Source: Tetradesmus obliquus
Lineage: Eukaryota; Chlorophyta; Chlorophyceae; Sphaeropleales; Scenedesmaceae
DNA length: 64,000 nucleotides
Direction of reading: 5' to 3'
NCBI GenBank assembly: GCA_030272155.1
Contig: CP126192.1
Coordinates: forward strand, 4,994,501 to 5,058,500
The position numbers and the translations under genes were made by a program. Below the pieces are notes generated by a model. The model had not been told where the DNA came from and did not search any database. It saw only the letters and a list, made by a program, of their open reading frames with translations. Of the stretch, positions 47,072 to 59,095 are shown in pieces. Each line of letters starts with the position of its first letter. Positions within the stretch are counted from its first letter, which is position 1.

Positions 47072-48619
47072 TCACTCAGGCTGAGTGGCAGGCAGCTGCT
47101 GGTTACATGCGCGGTCCAGGTCGCTGCGCGCCAGCAGGTGCAGCCTGCCCCTCCACGCAAGCAGCTCCTGAGCGGCCCCCCTCTTGCCAAACAGGCTGCT
47201 GCCCTCGTTTCCAGCATTGGCACTTGCCTCTGACTCTGCTGGCAGGTGCAACAGCGCTGCTTTGATGACTGACTCAATGAAGGCTGGCTTACGCTGGAAG
47301 TGCGACATCTTCTGCCCTGTCTTCTTGTCTTCTGCCTTCAGGTTCTCCTGCTGTTTGATGATGGTGTCCATGGTGTCTATGAGGGAGCTGTATTGCGCTG
47401 CTGCCACAGTTCCCACATACAGGCGGGAGGTGCTGCTGCTGTGAGAGGCGAACTGTGTTACACTTGGGTAGCTGCACCAATATACAGACAAAGTGGCAGC
47501 CAGGGAAGTGTCTTAGCCTTGAAATGGTGCTGCACATGCGTGACCATGCCGTCCTCAAGATGGCTGCTTCTGCAAGGGTGCATCCCGTCCTGCTCTGCTG
47601 CAAGAACCAGCAAGCCAACCCTGCAACACATTGCAGTGCATGACATCACAACAGCCCCTGCTGCCACTCGTTGTGGGTGCCAAAACCTGCTACTGGCTTT
47701 ATTCCTTGCAGGGTTGCCACCATCCCAGGGCCCCACCTGTGTGTCTTAAATGTCCAGCTGTCAGGCAGCATCAGGTACAGGGCCACATGGTCAGGCTGCA
47801 GTGCTGCAGCAGCGGATGCTGGCATCAGGGGCAGAAGCGCACAGCCAAACTTCTGCAGCAACTTCACATGCAGCTCTGGGCCAGGCTCGTGCAGCAGCTG
47901 CATTGTGGCTGACAGGTGGGCCAGCTGGCTGGGGGTTAGCCCAGGCCATAGGGCGGCAACATGGGCCTGGGAGGGGCAGATTCGGCAACACAGACACAGT
48001 CACAAGGGCAGTGATGTCATGCGCGTGAAGATGACTGTTATTACCCCTCGCATTGAACGCGTATGGCCGTCAGGTTGCAGCAGTTTGCTTGACACATGCT
48101 GATAGCGCTGCTGTGAAACAACAGTTGTACGCATGGTAAATGGACAACTGCGCACCTGCAAGCGATGCTGCTGTGTGTGAGGTGGCAGGCTGCCTTGAGT
48201 AACACCATCCAACCAATGGCAGCAGCTTAGTCAGCATTTACGCACTAATTAAGCCACAGCAAAGGCGTCTTCAGCTGGAAGCGGCTCCAGAAGTGGCAAT
48301 TTTTGACGATGCTGTGAGAAGGATGGGTGGTCTGCAGGTGTGTCGCAGCAGTTGTGGAGGACAACGCAAGGCATGAACCCACCTGGTCCTTGAGGGCAGC
48401 AACAAGCTGCTGCAGCTTGTTGAGCAGCCATGTGGGAGATTCTTGGTCTTCAGAGGCCTTGAGGTGCTTGATTGGAAACACTGTGCTCAGGGTTCCAAGG
48501 TCGTCCCATGCCACGCCTTGTCCTGCTGCCAGCTGCCCCACAGAGGGGGCCATGCCGGCAGTGACAGCTGCTGTATCAATGCGATCAGCCACACCTGTCA
48601 CTGGCAGGAAGGTTCGAAC
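47072..48619 (-). CDS. unrecognised protein, helical C-terminal part; 5' end not found
   Basis: Three exons join in phase: 48383-48619, 47737-47966 and 47072-47438 (stop at 47072-47074). The first begins at an acceptor (CCGCTAG|GTT), so at least one upstream exon is missing. The visible 277 residues include WDDLGTLSTVFPIKHLKA and WLLNKLQQLVAALKDQ (exon 1), an amphipathic stretch LTPSQLAHLSATMQLLHEP...LLQKFGCALLPLM reminiscent of helical-repeat proteins such as FASTK or OPR families, and a basic coiled segment IIKQQENLKAEDKKTGQKM. No domain is certain; a helical-repeat organelle protein is only a guess. Confidence 0.5.
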
Positions 48620-51607
48620 CTAGCGGAGCAACGACGGGCAGGGGGAGGGGTGGGTGCAGCACGTGTCCAGCAGCTGCATAGGAAAAGCAGACGACGATCA
48701 CTCATTGACGCAGCCGTACATGCAATAAATGCATTCTTAAATAATTTAGCTCGACGCTGCTTTGCTCTTTACCGCAGCCTTCGTGCGCCCTCGAGTGCCC
48801 CATACTGCACTGGCGGGAGTCCGCTGACAGGTGCTCAACGATCGCATCCTGTCATGATTGAATGGGCCAGATGCTGCTGAATGTGACTGTTCACAATGAG
48901 GAAGGCCCTGGGCAGGACGTAACGGTCGGCTTCCCTGAATGCAACCGCTCCCGCGTATCCGTGTCCAATCCGTGCCCACACTGTGACAGTCAATTTGCTC
49001 GCAAGATCCCTTTACCAGAAATCAGCTTGTCCACTGGGCCACATTGCTTATAATAATAACCAGGTTTATGAGCCCTGTCTGGGTGAGGCTGTCCTCCTGC
49101 TTATAGCTCCTGGGGCAAAATTGATGACTGCCAGATCACCCACTGCACAGGGTTCTAGCTAGCTTCCACTGCCCTGTCCATTGGCGGATATGCAAGCTGT
49201 GGTAGCTGGCAGCCACATACCCGATGTATGCCTGTTGATACCACACCCTGAGACCAGCTCAGCTGAGCTGTGCATGAAGTCAGTGTGCACTGCTGCTATA
49301 CACAAAGCTGCCTGCTGCTGCTGCTGCTGTTGGCTGGTAGCGCACCACAGGCAGGCACACCCCGGCTATCAGCCAGCTCCGAAGGAGTCAACCTGGGATA
49401 GCAGTTAGCAGAAATACCAGCAATGGTTGCAATCACAGCACTCTGTGACGACACAGCCGCCGCCGCAGCAGCTATGAGTACTACTAATCAGCAAGAGGAG
49501 ATGCACCGTGCGCTGTGACAGCGGGAAGACTGCGGGGCATGCAGTTGGCCAAATTCATGTAGCAGCTGCGCCCTGCGGTTACTGTCGCCAGTAGTGCACC
49601 ATAGCTTGCTCTCAGTCACGTTGTCTGCAGTTGCTATAAGCAACAGGGGGTAGCAAAGATGCAACAATTTGTTTGGGATGCATGCAGCGCTCCACACTGG
49701 CCGTTGTCGGCAGCCCGCAGCAAGACGAGGGGAAGATTTCATCTTAGCTCTGCCGTGGCATGCAATGTATCGTGCCTGTCGTGCAAGATGACTTCTGAAT
49801 AGCAGACCTGCTGCGTTGAATTCACTGGTGAACAGTTGGCAACTGGTAAGGGCGGTGTGCTGTCACTGCAAATCCACAGCCCACCATATACGCTGGCGCC
49901 AGCCGGCCGGCGTGCCGTCACCAGCTAGATGGTAGCCCTGGCTGCAGCTGTCACAAAGCAAACTGCTGTCCTCCTGTTAGTCACTGCCACACCACGCTGT
50001 AACGAGTCACCAAATGAGCTGCTGCAGCACAAAGCTGCAAGTATAAGTTCAGGCAAGTTGCCGATACAGACCTGCATTGCGTTAAGGTGTTACAAGTTAC
50101 AAGTCCTACGCTTTGGAGGCAGGCAAGCCTGCTTGAGCCTATGCTCTTCCGTGCGTAAATTATAGAAGGACAAGGACAGGCCTAGGCCTGAGAGCTCTAT
50201 CGTAAGAACTCATTCCCATCCTACTACGCGTTGACACACGAATCCCTAAGATAAGCTGCAAATGGACTCCGACGCCGGGCCCCTTGGCAACTGGCTGCCC
50301 AAGGGGTCGACTGCTCCTGCCGGCCCGCATGCGGGCAGACTGCCCCATGGGTCGGCTTCTCCTGCCAAGCCGCGTGGGAGCATAGTGCTCCACGGGTCGG
50401 CTGCTCCCGCCACGCCGCATGGAGCAACGTGCCCGTTGGGCCGGCTCCTCCAGCTCCGCCTTCGGGTCAGTCCAGTCGCCGCCGCCTTCAGGTCTGCGTG
50501 TGTCAAGCAAGGGTATGTGGCAGTGCAATGTCAGTGTTTCTTGCGCTTTTTGCGTCGCCGTGGAAGCATAGTGTGCGTTGGGGTGGCTTCATTGCAAACT
50601 TCAATGCATCAGCACAATGGCAGCAGCGACTACAAACATCCGTTTTGTGAGATGCACAGCAGCGACGGGGCCCGTCAACCAGGGTCTGACTACTCTCAAT
50701 GCTTGCCGTTGCACCTGCTTCTTTGCACCTGCATCTCCTCCTTTGCACAGGCTGCAGCCAGAAGTGCCCTTTCAACAAACTAGAGATGAGGCAGTGCATG
50801 CGTATGCATGGCATGCAAAGCAAGTCCCTCAAGGGAGCAACATAGCCTGCACTGCAGCCTTTGTCACAAGGCATGTTGAAGAGCATACCGGGTGTGGGGT
50901 ATGGATATTTGTCTAGCAGTTGAACGTGGTGCTTGTGGAGCACTGTGCAGCAGAGCCCCACGCGAAGCTAAGCCATGCTACAGCTGACATGAAGCATGGC
51001 GTCACCTGGCTAAGGCCACGTGCACACATGCTTACTCACTAGCACACATCATCGTTTAAATCATGGGGTAGGAGCACATAAGACAGAGCTGTGTAAAGCA
51101 GCCACGAACGAATTCGAAACACGTTTTGTATGCCCGGACCAAGGGCAGCCGTGCCATGCCCACTTGCAGCTCTGTCATGCAGCCATTGCCAGCCAGGCTG
51201 GTGCACCTGTTGACCAAGGTTGCTGCACAACAGCGTGAATGACTCTGGCCTGTTGCTTGCAACGTGTATCAAGCAGGAAATAAATTCGGAAGCCATACCT
51301 CCGTAGACCGTCAGTCGACTGTGGTTATCGAGCTTAGCAAGTGGCCCAAAGTCACCTTCCTCTAAACCCACTCCAAGACACGGGGGTCGTTTATCAAGCG
51401 CTTCTGATCAGTCAGTATCGCTTGAACCATTTCTGTGCCTCCGTGTTGATTGTATGCTGCATTCGACAAATCTTAAAAACGCCCACCCTCTTCAGGCTGA
51501 CGGTCCCCTCACACTGGCTAGCAGGAGCCTAGCCTATTGCTTCTTCTTACATTTTGGTGATATTCAGGGCACTTTTGTGACTTCTAGTGTTCGGAGCAGC
51601 TAGCACT
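48620..51607. other. intergenic, about 3 kb, with GC-rich minisatellite
   Basis: Apart from the minisatellite at 50295-50470 and short triplet runs (about 49313-49330), I see no supported gene. The missing first exon(s) of the gene ending at 47072 should lie near the left end, and the promoter of the patatin-like gene near the right end. A 110-codon minus frame at 51039-51371 has no recognised motif. Confidence 0.45.
50295..50470. repeat. GC-rich 45-bp minisatellite, about four diverged copies
   Basis: Units begin at about 50295, 50340, 50385 and 50429 and share the core GGGTCGGCTGCTCCTGCC followed by GCCGCATG or similar. Copies differ at many positions, and one is about a base short. The period is a multiple of three, so long frames run through it on both strands (for example a Ser/Arg/Pro-rich minus frame), but these look like by-products. 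Confidence 0.85.
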
Positions 51608-53764
51608 ATGCAGCTGGCACGAAGCAGCACCTGCCACAGCAGGCCAGGACAAGCTAGAGCAGCCATTACATTGATAGGTACAAAGACCGCGGTGCCTCGG
51701 CAGGCTTGCTGCGCTGCGTTCACAGGTAGGGCGATCCGGGCGCCAATAGTTGCAAAGGCGTTGTGAGTTGCGCCATGCCAGTGACCGGCAGCCTGTCGTG
51801 GCCTGTGGAATCTCTTACAAGCTTAAAGTATCAAGCAGCAGTCTCCGGCATCCCAGCTCTTGCCGTGGCAGTGCACGGCCTGTAACGCAGTCTGCTTCAA
51901 GCTCCAGTATGCGGTGTTGACCAGGTGTCTTGTCTCTCAGACGTTTTTATACCATCGAGTATTTGCATTAAAACTTCAGCCAGCAGCGCATCACGCCCGT
52001 GCGGACCGCTAATTAAGAATGGCTGACCTGCGCAGGGGAGTCGCATGATGTGGTTCTCTCAAGCGGCTTCTTGGCCTTTGCGCAACATTCAGGCTTTTTA
52101 CAAGCAGTAGAGGAGGTGAGACTGGGTGCAGCAGGTCTTGTTTGGGCCGGGCGCCGGTGCGGAGGCCAGCTGGCGGGAAGTGAGCTGCCTGCTGGCCACA
52201 AACGGTGCATGCTGATGGCAATCATTGCAAGGCATGGCTTGTCAACCTCATCAATCATTTGTACCTGACCTCTGTCTGTACTGCATGCAGGCTGGCATCC
52301 CCATTGGTGGAGTCATGGGTACTAGCGCAGGCGCACTCACAGGCAGCCTCTATGCAGCAGGCTACTCGCCACGCCAGGTGTGCTGTTGTGCTCACAAAAG
52401 CCAGCAGCGGCAAACTGCATTGTGAAAGTGTTTCGGTAACGATGGTGCATCCCCGCTGTGCGGGTGGCGTGCTGTTGCAGCTGCGCCGTGACTGCAGGCG
52501 TTGCATCAGCTGTGGCAGCGCAACAGCAGTTGATTTGTCAGTATGGCATGATCTGCACAGTGGCAGCTAGAACCTTTTACTTCCTTGCTGCTCACGGCAG
52601 GCTCCCTGCTGAGCTTCCTTTCTTTGCTCTGCCCCTGTCATGATCTCAGGTGGCACAGCTACTGTCTGAGAAGCCACCCATTCAGTTCCTCAAGCCTAGC
52701 CTTGAGCCCTGGAGGGGCGGCCTGCTATCCCTTGAGGGTGTGGTAGATCGCCTGCGTGAGCTGCTGCCACCAACGTTTGAGGGCCTGGAGCGGGACTTTG
52801 CAGTTGGTGTGGTGACGACGGACGGCACGCATGTGCTGATCGATCAGGGGCCACTGCCAGAGGCGGTTGCAGCGTCAGCAGCCATCCCATTCGTTTTTTC
52901 AAATGTGGACGTGCCAGGTGAGTGCTGGTTGGCTGGAAGGACGTTGGTGCTGCAACCCGTGTACTGTGGTGCGCCGCAGGCATGACAGAATGCTTGCAGG
53001 AAAGCAGCTGTTGCTTCAACACTGTGATTTTGCTTGCACTTCCAGCAGAGCCAGTCACCTGAAGTCAGCGTGCGTGCTCAGTTACTCCAACAGCAAGGCA
53101 CCCTTGCTGCTGCTTACCTTGTCTTTGCTTGCACTGCTGCACATCTTGCATAACAGGTATCTACTCGGGGTTGAAAGACGGTGGCGTAGTCGACCGCATA
53201 GGCCTGTCAGCATGGAGGCAGCGCCGGCGGCAGCAGCAGCAGTTTGGCCGGCGCAGCGCGCGGCTACCGCCATGCCTGGTGCATGTCATCGAGCGCAGCT
53301 CGCCGTTCTCTGGCTCAGATGACACCGAAGCAGCAGGGGAGTCCTCCATCCATGTTGTGCGCTGCCCCAAGTCGGGCGTGAACTTCTTTGACCTGGGCAA
53401 CTTTGAGCAGCAGTTCTCAGATGCACACCAGCGGGCAAGCAGCAGGCTGCAGGGCTACAGCGCCACACTGGCCAAGCTGCCACAGGTGTCCAGTGCAGCA
53501 GCAGTCCACCACCAGCAGCAGCAGCAGCAGCAGCAGTCGCTGATGACCAACAACGTTGTGGTGCTGCCTGGCTCGCTGGGCGCTGCCAGCAGCAGCAATG
53601 GCAGCCCCCAGCTGGTAGTGGCTGCTGCGGCCAGCAGCAGTGCGGGCAGCAGCGGCAGCACGGGTGCGGCCGCTTCACCTGCAGGCCTCACCGCACCAAG
53701 GTCACCTGTTGCTGTGCCACGCAGCAGCGTGAGGCGCGCGGTGCAGGACGACGGCAGCTGCTAG
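51608..53764 (+). CDS. plastid-targeted patatin-like phospholipase/lipase
   Basis: Five exons join in phase: 51608-51725, 52036-52115, 52291-52377, 52650-52917 and 53157-53764, giving 386 residues. Residues 1-40 are a transit peptide (MQLARSSTCHSRPGQAR...). The patatin fold is clear: the oxyanion region HDVVLSSGFLAFAQHSGFLQAVEE, the nucleophile Ser78 in GTSAG, the phrases IQFLKPSLEPWRGGLLSLEGV and LPEAVAASAAIPFVF, and the catalytic Asp192 in KDGGVVD. The oxyanion loop normally reads SGGG; here it is SSG (48-50), one residue shorter and with a Gly lost. The last 120 residues are Ser/Gln/Ala-rich and probably disordered. Family members hydrolyse acyl esters of membrane lipids or triacylglycerol; activity here is uncertain because of the loop. 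Confidence 0.88.
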
Positions 53765-56015
53765 AGCTGCTGCTGAAGCGGAGCGGTCCATATGATCGTC
53801 CACGCTCGCACCAGACAGCAGCCGTCTGCTGCAGCTGGCGCTCGAAGCAGGGTGCTGTGTTGCCGCTTGTTGTGGTGTTGTTGCTGTGTGCGGATGCATG
53901 GCAGGCTGGGCTTTACGCAGCCAGCCAGGCCAGTTGTGGTAGTCTATTCCTACACTGGGGGCGTGCATTGCTTACCATTGGTTTGACCCGCCGGTGCATG
54001 CTGCTGACCTGCGGACGCTGTGCGGCACCGAAGCTCGCGTGTCTGCTTTCAGAAGCGTGGATCGGCTGCTTGTGTCGAGTGCGGCACTACTCCTGATTGT
54101 ACCATAGTTTGTAGTGCAGTGTAGTGTGCCACCTTTTGGCTGTTTTCCTTGGGAGAGCGTGTGGTGTGTAGCGATGCCATGCCAAGCAAGCTGCGGGCAC
54201 CTGTCGGCTAGTGCTGGAGCTGGATTGTGCCTCGGCTTATTTGTGCATGGCAACAGGGGGGTTGCCTCTTTGGAGGTTGCTCTCAGCAGCACCATTGGGG
54301 CCTGCGCCCCATAGTATACTCTGTAGTAGTGCAGTCAACTTCTGTGTGTTTGTTCTTTAGTCGTTTGAAAGCACTACGCCTGTGTTTGATGACGTGTGGG
54401 AGCGCGTGGCTTGAAAGACAGCCAGGCATCAGCTGAATCAAGCAACGCCATGGTTGCACTGATGCGGACACCTCAGCTTTGTGTGTGTGTAGCTGGAACA
54501 GAACATGCGCGCAGTCTGTCGTGGTGTCGCTGGATGGGGCAGAGCACACATTGTCTCTGCGTGCACACAGCACCTGCAGCGCAGAATGTGCAGGTAGCCA
54601 GTGCAGCATCGCATGGTCTCCTGGTCATCAAGCGCCCAGGCAGCCTGAATACACAGTCGGGTCATTCGTGTGGTATTGATGTTGCTGATGAACACTCTAG
54701 CCGGACAGGCGCAGAGTAGATCATGTGCACCCTGCCTGCAGCAGGCAGTGTTTGCCGCTTTGCCGTTGTGTCGTTTGACTTCATGTTGGCAGGGTACAAG
54801 TCAGAGCTTGATGTTGTGGGCTTGCTAACTCCTGCTTGCTGCCAGTGCGTCTGTAAGCATCGAAAGAGGTTGCTTGCTGCTGCCTTGGCTGGGCTGCGGT
54901 GGTGACCTGGGCATTCCCAGACATGTTGTGTACATACATGCCGCAACACTAGCCTTGGCCTTTTTTGCGCGGTGTACATGGGAGCTGTGCTTTGGTGGTG
55001 TCGTGCTGCTATGCGTTACCACGCATCGTATCGCATGCGCTGCACTATTGCACACCAGATGCACAGGTTGCGACCGGTAGGATGCTGCAAGCATGGCCTT
55101 GCACAAGGCCTTGTGTTGTGCACCTGGCTATCTTCTCGCCTTGCTGGCGGTTTTGAGCGCGAACAACATTGAACATCGCTGCGCCGCGATGCTGATCAGC
55201 GTGGTGTGCTTGTATGTAGATTGCGTAGCATCGCTCTCGGTTGATGATGGCTTTTTGTCAGTGAGTGGCGGCGCTGTGCCGCCTGTAGCATACGCATCTG
55301 TAACTGCTGCACTTTAAATCAACGCTGAACTCGGCCTTGAAGCGTAGATTGCACAGCTCCAAGTTCAAGCATGTTGCATGCAAGCAACTGGCGAGCTCTG
55401 CTGCTCCGATGAGCGCACCGCAAAGCTGCTTGGGCACTGCAGTACTGCAGGACTAGTCTCCCTTATGAGGGTTACACGATGGGGACACAGTTGGCTTAAG
55501 CAATTTGCTGGTCACAGCTCAGCCTGAAGACCTAAGACTGCTGCAACCCTATCTACCTTCAAAAGTTAACAGGGCGCCGCGCTGGCGGCCAGCACGCAAC
55601 AAGTACACAGGCAGGCATGGCTGCTGGGCCCGGCACTGAAATCACAGCAAACCCAACACGCACTATGCTGCATGCTACGCAGGTCCTACGTAGTAACAGC
55701 ACCGATGCACCGCCACAACAATTGCTTCTTGCAACTCTGCTGCACAGCCTGCGCCCCACGCAACGCCCTCGTGCCCAGCTGTCCTGCGCTGCCAGGCAAG
55801 GTGCTGCTCAGCGCACCAGCTCATGCAATATGACAGTTGCAGCATATGCCTTGGCATCCGTCCTAGTCGATTCGACTAGTCCAGCTCCCGCCGCCCAGCT
55901 GCACCTTCTGCACCCGCCCTGGCACTCCGCAGGCACGTTGACTAGCTCGCCTCTCTGGTTATAACTCGGGTAAGCCCGTGACTCCGTGTGTTGTGCACGG
56001 CCTTTGTTTGACCAG
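53765..56015. other. intergenic between convergent patatin and RPN5 genes
   Basis: This 2.25 kb is G/T-rich and has no frame with splice partners or motifs. It should contain both 3' untranslated regions. A plus-strand TTACA (minus TGTAA) near 55468-55474 could end the RPN5 transcript, but it lies over 500 bases past the stop. Confidence 0.45.
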
Positions 56016-57162
56016 TTACGCCGCGCCGCCCAGCTGCACCTTGTGCACCATGGCCTCCTTCTGGATCTGCTGTGTGGCCTTCTCAACAAGGTTGAGCAGC
56101 TTGCCGATGTTGGCGCTCCACGCATTGAGCGTGTCCTCAGGCTGCTGCGGCTTGCCGATAACCACCACACCTGCAGGCCGGTCCACCTTAGCGCACACCG
56201 CCTTGGCCACCACTAGCTCCGCCAGCTGCTTCTCAGCCTGAGCAGCAGCATTGCAAGAGGAAGGCAACATCGCGGGCCACAAGAGGGTCGAAACAAACGC
56301 ACAGACGAGAAAACTACCAGCATGCCACTGGCGAGTAAAGTGTAAAGACAAAATAAAGTTTTATGCAGCAGAATGGTAGGAGGTCAAGAGGGGCAGAAGC
56401 AAAAGAACACATAGCTGCTGTGGTGTGAGCAATCCTGCAGCACCCTGCAACACAGCTGCACGGTCGACACGGGGACTCCAGCAGCTACTGCAACATGCAA
56501 TCGCTGACTTGCACACATCCATGCAGACAGCACCACAATGCACGACCAGCATGACAGCATGGTCCACAAGCCAAACATAACAACAATCAGCGCACCTGGT
56601 CCGGGGTGAGGTCCAGCAGCTCCGCCAGGCGTGCCGTGGTGATGCGCGTGTAGTACTTTGCCACCGTCAGCAGGTTGTGCTCCGTCACGCGCAGCTTGAG
56701 GTCTGCTTGCCGCTTCTCGCCGTACTCGCCCGAAAACACATCCGACTCTGCCGCGACCTCGGGGCCAAACTGCGCCTCAAACAGGCCCCAGCGCACAATC
56801 TCTGCAGGACAAGAGTTTGTGAAATGTGGATGCAGGGAAGTGCAGAGTCAGGAACGGGCGGGTTACCAGAAATCCAGAGAGCAGGCAGCAGCTGCTGTAG
56901 CTTTGACTTGGGGTGATATGAACTTGCGTTGCTGCGCAGCTGAGAAGCAAAGACTGGCTGCACGTAGACCAGGCTGGCGGGCATACCTGGGTTGGTGAAG
57001 GTGCTCAGCAGCTGCTTGTGCAGGGGCAGGTCGCCCATCTGCTTGTAGCCGGCAGTGGTGGTGATGAGCGTGGTCACGTCGCTGCTGCTGCCCTCGTCTG
57101 TGCTGTACTTGGGCGCCAGCACTGCATACCAGCAGATCTTCTTCAGCACCTGTGAGGGGCAC

Positions 57163-57219
<57 letters not shown>

Positions 57220-58813
57220 GGGGCGTCAAGGGTAGGAAAGGTGCTATTGGTCATAGTGAAGGGAGGTGGATAGGGCAGCTAAGTAAGCAAACAACAGAGA
57301 TCTGCTGGCTTTCCTGCAACTGCTTGTTCTACAATTCATAACCAGCTACCAACATCATGTGATCAGCAGAACAGCACCCCAGCAACCAGGCAAATCCTCC
57401 ACCCTGCGACCCACAGACACACTGCAGCGCACCATCCAGCAGGAACCTACCCCAATCAAGCTGCAGCAGCACTGCTGAGCGCACTCTGCCACATTCTGTG
57501 GCACTGAAAAGTGAATCACTCACCGGCCCCCAGACCGCGGGGTCGTCCTGCACGCCCTCGCTCTCGTAGATGGCCTTGTAGCAGCGGCAGATCTCCAGGT
57601 ATGAGTGGTAGTGCTGGTGGTAGGTGATCATCAGCTGGTAGTAGCGCAGCTTCAGCTCGCCCAGGCTGGGGATGCCCTGCAGATGACACAGCCGCGAGCA
57701 ACACACAATTCAGTCACATGAGCAGTAGTGGCTGACACTGGCTGGGTCACATCCCCTGTCCTGAATGCCTACAGTTGCTGTGAGCAACAGCACCTACATA
57801 TCCTTCACCTAAACGCTTGATACAAGCAACAAGTGATCCCCAGTCAATTCAGCGCATGCGCAGCCGTGCAGCAACAGCAGCAGGAGCCGCCCTCACCGCG
57901 TCCGCCTCCTCGATGGCTGTGCCCTCGATGCCGATCTCTCCTGTGCTGTCGCCCTGCTGCTTCTGGAAGGCGCGCGGGCTGATCTTGCGCGCCAGGATCT
58001 GCGCGCGGATGAAGTCACGCTTGGCCAGGCACAGCCGCACCTGCATGCGGCACGGGACAAAGCAGCGAGAGATGGCAAACAGCATGGTCAAACGGCGCGG
58101 TCAATGTTGTGATCTCAGCGACAATCGAGGGAAGGGTAGAGGAGAGTGCGCACAGTGCACCAGAGCTGGTGGTGCAGTGATGCTGCTGTGAGCAGAGGCA
58201 ATGCTGTGTGTTCCAACAACTGCCTGTGCGCCATACAGAGGCATATGCATGTACAGTACCTGCTCAGCTCCATCAAGCTGTGGCAACTTCTCTACCACAA
58301 ACACCCTGCCGTGCTACTGCTGCAGCGGCACACGCTTAACCCAGGGGCTGCTGCATGTCTCCCACAACAGTCACACGCTGCCCTGCCCCGCACTGTCCTG
58401 CTGTCTGTTATGGCATCCTGCTGATGCTGCCCCCTCCCACCTGCTCCAGGATGTATGCAATCTTCTCCGTCTTGGCCATGGCACCAAACGTCTCCTGCAG
58501 GACACAGCACAAAACAAAGCTTTGTATGCTTTATGGGACTATACGACTGATCAGCCACAGCTGTTGCATGCTGGATCCAGCTGCTACAGTAACCCATCAA
58601 TCAGCTGGTCAATGCCGCTCAAAGTCACAAACTTATGCATGGTCCACGGTGCTCATCTTGATGATGGGCTGCTGGTGCAGTTCAGTTCAGCCAGCCGCCT
58701 CACCACTGCCACCTCCTGCAGGGTGTCTGCCGCCTCTGCAATGTTGCCCTCAGCCTCCCGCATGGCTGCCAGCTTGCGCGTGAGCCGCGCACGCTCAATC
58801 TCAACAAAGATCT

Positions 58814-58849
<36 letters not shown>

Positions 58850-59051
58850 CGCAGAACACGACTTCAACTATACTCAGGCGTATGTAGCGGTACGAGGCTG
58901 AACATGGCGCATGGCACAGCAGGAGTGCATGGGCGTGCTGATGCATGCAACGTAATCCACCGTTGCATGATTTCTGCGAGTGGCGAGCTGTGAGGGACCA
59001 GCTGCTCGTCTGTACCATACCAAGCCAGCATGCTCTGCACTGTGATGGCTG

Positions 59052-59095
<44 letters not shown>

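Noticed and set aside
50160-50783. coding genes on either strand across the GC-rich minisatellite
   Set aside because: The frames are open because the repeat period is a multiple of three; beyond the repeat neither frame resembles protein.
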